Positions 59,781 to 64,000 of a stretch of DNA of 64,000 bases are shown here, piece by piece (position 1 is the first letter of the stretch; every line of letters begins with the position of its first letter). The notes beneath the pieces are model-generated. The model had not been told where the DNA came from and ran no database searches. It saw only the letters and a program-made list of their open reading frames with translations. Position numbers and translations under genes: made by a program. The DNA comes from Lachnospiraceae bacterium UBA3273 (GTDB taxonomy: Bacteria > Bacillota > Clostridia > Lachnospirales > Lachnospiraceae): NCBI GenBank assembly GCA_002362385.1, contig DEUB01000042.1, positions 21,416-85,415 on the forward strand, read 5' to 3'.

Positions 59781-61508
59781 TTATGCATTTTTTAGATAGT
59801 CTTCCACTTCATTAATAGCTCTGGCTTTTTTATTTCCATAAAATTTCTCTACTTCAACTGTTCTTGCAAGTTTTTCAACAAATTCTTTATGTTTTTCATT
59901 GGCCATAAGCGCACCGATTTCCTTTACTGCTTCATATATTTCTTTCGCATTAGAAAATTGCTCTGCTTCTGCAGCAAGTTTTTCCAATTCCGGTCTCCAA
60001 CCAGCCACATATCGGTCGCACAAACTAACATATTTTTGTGCTTCGGGATAATCCCCAAGTTTGATAAATATTTCCTGTGCCTGAACATAATCTATATACT
60101 TTTCTGCATTCTCATATGTTTCTACCGCATCATCAAAAAATTTCTTTAAATCCACATTCCAGATTTGATCTGCATAATCAGATGCTTCCTTATAATCTCC
60201 ATAGTCAATAAATTCATTCCTCAGTCTAAAATAGTCTTCTATGGTATGTATTTCCTGATACTCCTTCTTTAAGCTCTCATACCGTGTACTTTTCACTAAT
60301 TCCGATGAAGCCCTAATCATTTCATCCAATTTGTTTTTCATATCGTCATCAGCAAAACGATATGCTTTTTGTATCAATTTGTCATCCATCGAAATATATA
60401 AACTGGAATAAAGCTTATCTTCTGTAGATATCTTGTACAACGCCATAAATTTGTACAGATATACCTGGGGATTTTCCGGATCCTGATTAAGAACATTTTC
60501 GCAGAATTCATCGGCCTTCTCAAATTCCCCATCTTCCAAAAACATAACAATTCTTTTTAATAAAGGCATTGTATTCGTGCTTGTTTGTTCACTTATCTGA
60601 TTTTGGGTATCCTCTGCTAAACTTATCTTTTGAATCCCTCTGACCAGATCCTGGATAAATCCTAATTTACCCATATCCTGAGCCTGAAATCCTTTAAATT
60701 CATCCGGCATATCATAAGCATCTATATCCTTGTAACAGGGAATTAAATATTTTTTCTTATCCCGCAGCATCATTTTCAGAAAGCGTGACCATTCATTCTT
60801 AACCCAGACCGCATGAAAATATTCATATTTAGTTCCCAATGAAAGCATTATATTAGCAGAACTCAAAGCAGAAAAGATGTAAGGTTCATATTGCTGCCCC
60901 AATTTGTCTTCCAATGAAATTCTGGCAAAAAATACTTTATACCCTTTTTCCGTCAATGCATCATATATTTCCTGTCCTAAAACACTATCTATTGTTCTGT
61001 TTCCCTTTTCATCAGTTTCTTTATAACAAATAAAAATATCATACGGCTTTTCATTTTTACTGATAGCCAGAATATCATCCATAATTCCATCAATTCTTCT
61101 CGCCTCGTCACGATAAACCTTTTGTGCAACTACATCCGAATATTCCATTGCAAGATTAAAGTTTTCATCCTGCGATATTTTCTGAAATGAAGCCCTGTGA
61201 CATGTAGGGATTTTATTCCCTGTTAGGGGATCATCTACATATTCAATTCCGTAATTACATAAGCATAATCCCCAATACGCCTCTGCATCTTCCGGAAATT
61301 CTACAATTAGATTTTCATATAAAGAAGCAGCCTTATCAAATTCGCCGGCCATTCTTAAACGGTTAGCTCTATTAAATAAATTAGCTGCTTTTTCACTTTC
61401 TGAAGTAGAAATTGTCTGCCTGCTCCCACAATATTCACATTCTACTACCGGCGAGTTATCAACAATCGTTAAATCTCCGCCACACATTTTACATCTGCAA
61501 AGTGCCAT
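59781..61508 (-). CDS. Zinc-ribbon/TPR/TIR-domain protein B
   Basis: A 575-residue paralogue of protein A, with which it is collinear from the zinc ribbon (C6, C9, C24, C27) through the TIR domain; DIFICYKETDEKGNRTIDSV opens it at about 157 and WVKNE again falls at 235-239. The C-terminal part (about 310-575) differs in sequence from protein A and has repeated helical hairpins of TPR type. It begins at ATG 61508, 14 bases after the RHH gene, with GAGGG as ribosome site. Presumably a hetero-partner of protein A. Confidence 0.85.
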   Translation of the reverse strand: MALCRCKMCGGDLTIVDNSPVVECEYCGSRQTISTSESEKAANLFNRANRLRMAGEFDKAASLYENLIVEFPEDAEAYWGLCLCNYGIEYVDDPLTGNKIPTCHRASFQKISQDENFNLAMEYSDVVAQKVYRDEARRIDGIMDDILAISKNEKPYDIFICYKETDEKGNRTIDSVLGQEIYDALTEKGYKVFFARISLEDKLGQQYEPYIFSALSSANIMLSLGTKYEYFHAVWVKNEWSRFLKMMLRDKKKYLIPCYKDIDAYDMPDEFKGFQAQDMGKLGFIQDLVRGIQKISLAEDTQNQISEQTSTNTMPLLKRIVMFLEDGEFEKADEFCENVLNQDPENPQVYLYKFMALYKISTEDKLYSSLYISMDDKLIQKAYRFADDDMKNKLDEMIRASSELVKSTRYESLKKEYQEIHTIEDYFRLRNEFIDYGDYKEASDYADQIWNVDLKKFFDDAVETYENAEKYIDYVQAQEIFIKLGDYPEAQKYVSLCDRYVAGWRPELEKLAAEAEQFSNAKEIYEAVKEIGALMANEKHKEFVEKLARTVEVEKFYGNKKARAINEVEDYLKNA

Positions 61509-61522
61509 TTATTCTGTCCCTC

Positions 61523-61714
61523 TTATCTCTCGGTTATCTCCGTATTTTTTAGCGCAAAGTCAAGAAATAGTGAAATAATCTCGTTTCTTGTCCTTCCGGA
61601 TTCCTTTGCAACAAAGTCTATATCCTGCAGCATATCCTTGGGTATTCTCGCTGATACTACTACCGATTCTTCCTTATATCTTTTTGCTTCAATTTTTAAT
61701 ATTTTATTATCCAT
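61523..61714 (-). CDS. Ribbon-helix-helix regulator (CopG type)
   Basis: A 63-residue protein: SVVVSARIPKDMLQDIDFVA is the beta strand and first helix, and GRTRNEIISLFLDFALKN the second helix of an RHH domain. It is the first gene of the TIR/SPFH operon and likely represses the promoter at 61723-61760. The RHH regulator is not fused to a toxin, and no toxin pairs with it, so an antitoxin role is not supported. Confidence 0.8.
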   Translation of the reverse strand: MDNKILKIEAKRYKEESVVVSARIPKDMLQDIDFVAKESGRTRNEIISLFLDFALKNTEITER

Positions 61715-61722
61715 TTTCCCTC

Positions 61723-61760
61723 TTGTATACTATTGTAATACAAATGTAATTCACTTTCAA
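61723..61760 (-). promoter_or_regulatory. Promoter and operator of the RHH/TIR/SPFH operon
   Basis: On the minus strand TTGAAA (61755-61760) and TACAAT (61732-61737) are 17 bp apart. A palindrome, TTGTAT (61723-61728), nine bases, ATACAA (61738-61743), covers the -10 box. The adjacent RHH protein is the natural binder. Confidence 0.72.
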
Positions 61761-62119
61761 GAACACATTATTCAAAAAAGCACTAATGTCAGTAACATTT
61801 AGATAAATTCTATCATAAAATGGCTGTATACTCTATACATTTTTTGTGATTATGTAACCTCATATGTGTAATGCAAATAAATCTATCATTTGATGTTTAC
61901 TCATAGCTGCCAGCAGTAAATTCAAACTTAATAATGTTTTTTCTTTTGCCTTTTCCCCACAAGACTATCCGGATTTACTCCTTACTATTCTTTTATACGC
62001 ACTACCTTCGCTATCAGCACTGCACGCAAGAAAAAAGACCATATTGCCCTTCCCTTTTTTAACGGCCCCCCGCATCTTGAACAAATATGGTCTAATTTCT
62101 TCATTTTTTCCTGCTCCCG
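61761..62119. other. Gap with one inverted repeat, no clear gene
   Basis: No convincing gene is seen in this stretch between the RHH promoter and the methyltransferase stop. AGACCATATT (62036-62045) and AATATGGTCT (62084-62093) are exact inverted copies 38 bases apart, possibly a terminator or repeat. A 72-codon frame crosses it but is in another frame of the methyltransferase end and has no support. Confidence 0.5.
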
Positions 62120-62749
62120 TTAGAGCAACATAAAACGGTCCTCTTTCAAGTTCTGCTTTAGCTTCAAAATAATATTTAACCATTTTTCATGCTTGCGCTC
62201 TTTTCTCACATCTTCTGTCACAAAGCATTCCTTCATTTCAAACCCTTTCTGCCCGCCAAAAACTTCTACAATCTCTTTTTCCGTATAATCATTAAAAAAT
62301 CGCCCGTCCGTAAAGCGTTCTCCGCTTCCCAATTTAAAAGAAGCATATATTATTCCATCTTTCTTCAACGCTTTACACAACTTCTCAATAACAACCGGCA
62401 TCTCCTCTTTAGCAACATGCAAGAGCGAAGCGCATGCCCAGATCCCATCAAATTCATTTTCATATGTAATTTCTTCTATTCTCCGGCATTTTACCTGCTG
62501 CCCTATATACTCACTGGCAAGCTTACATATTTCTTCAGATGCATCAATGGCTTCGATCGGATAGCCGTCTTCCATAAACCGCTTACTATCCCTGCCGCTT
62601 CCGCACCCGACATCCAGAATTTTTCCGTTTGGTTTCACATACTGCTTGAATTTTTCATAACAATAACTCATATCAGCATCTTTTGTCGCAGCACAAAATT
62701 CCTCCGCATGATTATTGTAATATTCTATTGTTTTATTCTGCTCGTTCAT
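62120..62749 (-). CDS. Class I SAM-dependent methyltransferase
   Basis: From ATG 62749 the product is 209 residues. Motif I ILDVGCGSGRDSKRF (about 44-58), then EAIDASEEICKLA, motif DGIWACASLLHV, and EKLCKALKKDGIIYASFKLG. The fold is a generic methyltransferase (UbiE/TehB type), not an obvious DNA methylase: no NPPY or PC motif is seen. The start overlaps the HNH gene by 17 bp, so the two are coupled. Substrate unknown; DNA or RNA cannot be excluded. Confidence 0.82.
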   Translation of the reverse strand: MNEQNKTIEYYNNHAEEFCAATKDADMSYCYEKFKQYVKPNGKILDVGCGSGRDSKRFMEDGYPIEAIDASEEICKLASEYIGQQVKCRRIEEITYENEFDGIWACASLLHVAKEEMPVVIEKLCKALKKDGIIYASFKLGSGERFTDGRFFNDYTEKEIVEVFGGQKGFEMKECFVTEDVRKERKHEKWLNIILKLKQNLKEDRFMLL

Positions 62750-63848
62750 CACATAACACCCAATTTGAAAATCCACTGTTTTTTGCCGACTGATAAACCG
62801 GAAGAACTATCTCTGACAATCTATCTGTAAATTCTTCCTTCTTTAATCCCGGTCTGTATAATTTTTGTTGAATATCGTGATTATTCAAGTGCTCCTTTGC
62901 GCACTTATCAAACTCTTCATGCAGCCTGTCATTCTTCCATAGCATTGAGTAGGAAAAATACTCCATCATACAAAACAAAGAAAAATATTTCTCCCAATCA
63001 GGAAGATGGTTGCTCTTTTTACTGTTAATGCTTCTTGTTGTAGGATGAAGATTCCAAAATTCATCATGGGCAACATAGGACCAAGGTACAAAATGATCAA
63101 TAGACATATCTTTCTTTGTCAGTTCTATATTTGCATAAATCTCATGAACAGGCTGCAATTCTACCAGCATTCCCCAATATTTTTTTACCTTGTCCAATTT
63201 GCGTTCCCGAGGCGGATACAACTTGTCCGCAATTCCCGGTACGCTGGGGTTTCTTTTCTGAAGATAAATAATCATATGATACTGCAGCCAGCCTTTGATG
63301 ATTTCCTGATTTTTCACAATATAATCCATCCATTTGGGTTGTATTGTAATAACCGTATTCATTCCGTCATAAAGCCTGAAATAGTAAATCAGGCTCTTCT
63401 CCTGATTGATTCTGGAAATCAAATCCTTTTTGGATACCTCCCAGCTTTTCCCCTTTAGGTCTTCCAAAAAAGGGGCCTGCAACCTGTAAGGTACATTTTC
63501 AATCAATATTCTTTTTATCCGTCTGACCTCTTTATCTGTACAGGTATGTAAAAAATCAAGAAGGACTTCTTTCTTTTCCGAAGGTTTCATCCCGCTTATG
63601 TTCTGCACGCACTTAACAGCTATTTCCAGATTATCTTTGGGTCCTAAGTTCAAATGATATTCTGAAACCATATACCATGCATCGGCAATCATTTCATCCA
63701 CTAATTCTTCATATGTAAAGTGATCTTTTCCGTTTATAATTTGATTGACTATCGCCTGGAACCAGAATAATTTATAGCATTCGCTTTTATTGTCGAAAAG
63801 ACGGCTGAGGTGTTGGATATCCAGGTTGTCGGAGAGGGGAAGATACAT
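62733..63848 (-). CDS. HNH-endonuclease-like protein
   Basis: A 371-residue protein. Most of it is helical; an HNH-like core near 250-285 reads MSIDHFVPWSYV, with NLHPTTRSINSKKSNHLPD after it, where the His and Asn pattern fits the metal finger of HNH nucleases. The N-terminal 200 residues may be a recognition module. AAAGG lies nine bases before ATG 63848. The pair HNH plus methyltransferase could be a restriction-modification-like or RNA-targeting unit, though the methylase is not a DNA type. Confidence 0.74.
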   Translation of the reverse strand: MYLPLSDNLDIQHLSRLFDNKSECYKLFWFQAIVNQIINGKDHFTYEELVDEMIADAWYMVSEYHLNLGPKDNLEIAVKCVQNISGMKPSEKKEVLLDFLHTCTDKEVRRIKRILIENVPYRLQAPFLEDLKGKSWEVSKKDLISRINQEKSLIYYFRLYDGMNTVITIQPKWMDYIVKNQEIIKGWLQYHMIIYLQKRNPSVPGIADKLYPPRERKLDKVKKYWGMLVELQPVHEIYANIELTKKDMSIDHFVPWSYVAHDEFWNLHPTTRSINSKKSNHLPDWEKYFSLFCMMEYFSYSMLWKNDRLHEEFDKCAKEHLNNHDIQQKLYRPGLKKEEFTDRLSEIVLPVYQSAKNSGFSNWVLCDERAE

Positions 63849-63913
63849 AACAAAAATCCTTTCTAAATGCTAAATGATATTATATTATTAACCTAAACTT
63901 CAAATAATAATTT

Positions 63914-64000
63914 TCATACCCCATAATATTCTACTTTCAATATTGCATTGTATCTTATTCTAATTTCTTTATCTTTCTCCAAAATAATTAATGAATCATA
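63914..64000 (-). CDS. C-terminal fragment of a gene running off the right edge
   Basis: An open frame of 28 codons reaches the window end and stops at 63914-63916 with TGA. The peptide (KDKEIRIRYNAILKVEYYG near its end) reads like a real protein tail. Only the last 28 residues are visible, so the family cannot be named. It is on the strand of, and 65 bases ahead of, the HNH gene. Confidence 0.4.
   Translation of the reverse strand, partial: YDSLIILEKDKEIRIRYNAILKVEYYGV

Noticed and set aside
61523..61714. Calling the RHH gene an antitoxin
   Set aside because: There is no small toxin next to it; it leads a five-gene operon and its promoter has a palindrome, so a repressor role fits better.
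61965..62183. A 72-codon frame after the methyltransferase gene
   Set aside because: It begins within the last codons of the methyltransferase in another frame, has no ribosome site, and resembles no protein.
1..64000. CRISPR array, prophage or transposon
   Set aside because: No regular direct repeats with spacers, no integrase or transposase, and no phage structural genes were found.

Overview
The window looks like a stretch of chromosome from a gut-type Clostridia, most likely a Lachnospiraceae relative. The signs are strong AGGAGG-type ribosome sites, dense one-strand operons with 1-17 bp overlaps, many small XRE regulators (one with DUF5680), DUF1700/PadR and YtrA-type GntR/ABC modules, DUF5104 and other lipoproteins, an M18 aminopeptidase of Clostridia type, and moderate to low GC. 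No rRNA, prophage core, transposase or CRISPR array is visible. The species cannot be named from this.

Layout. 1-8.3 kb: the end of a DUF2201 VWA-like gene, a TraX-family membrane protein, a P-loop kinase, a lipoprotein, and a YtrA-type GntR/ABC/CPBP operon with a clear promoter and operator. 8.3-16.6 kb: a glycosyltransferase with a large GT-C-like membrane protein, an M18 aminopeptidase, lactaldehyde reductase (FucO) and thioredoxin reductase. 16.7-28.1 kb: cyclic-di-GMP signalling proteins (a FIST-EAL protein and a membrane EAL protein), a PadR/DUF1700 operon, RecQ, an ArsC/Spx-like protein and a SUFU-domain protein. 28.3-34 kb: an NSS sodium symporter, DNA repair and housekeeping genes, a 41-residue basic protein, and an AT-rich XRE-ImmA/IrrE-PIN cassette. 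34-38.8 kb: a lantibiotic-immunity-type ABC transporter facing an OmpR-type two-component system. 38.8-42.1 kb: an unusual HTH-PurM fusion, tRNA-Ser and tRNA-Tyr, a small XRE regulator, and rtcB followed directly by a cloverleaf-like structured element. 42.5-55.3 kb: a CASTOR/POLLUX-like channel, an orphan prepilin, an OGG1-like glycosylase, several regulators, acetolactate synthase, a TetR regulator, a CAT-like acetyltransferase, an MGMT-family protein and a MerR/TipAS-type regulator.

55.3-64 kb is an AT-rich accessory region and the strongest candidate for an undescribed system. One operon runs RHH regulator, TIR protein, SPFH protein, four-helix membrane protein, second TIR protein. The two TIR proteins are collinear paralogues: zinc ribbon, TPR-like segment, then a TIR domain with a WxxxE motif. 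The SPFH protein has three zinc ribbons at each end. Next to it are an HNH nuclease and a SAM methyltransferase that overlap each other. The likely reading is a membrane-scaffolded TIR (NAD-cleaving or signalling) system that could act in phage defence or stress response. That function is inferred, not shown.
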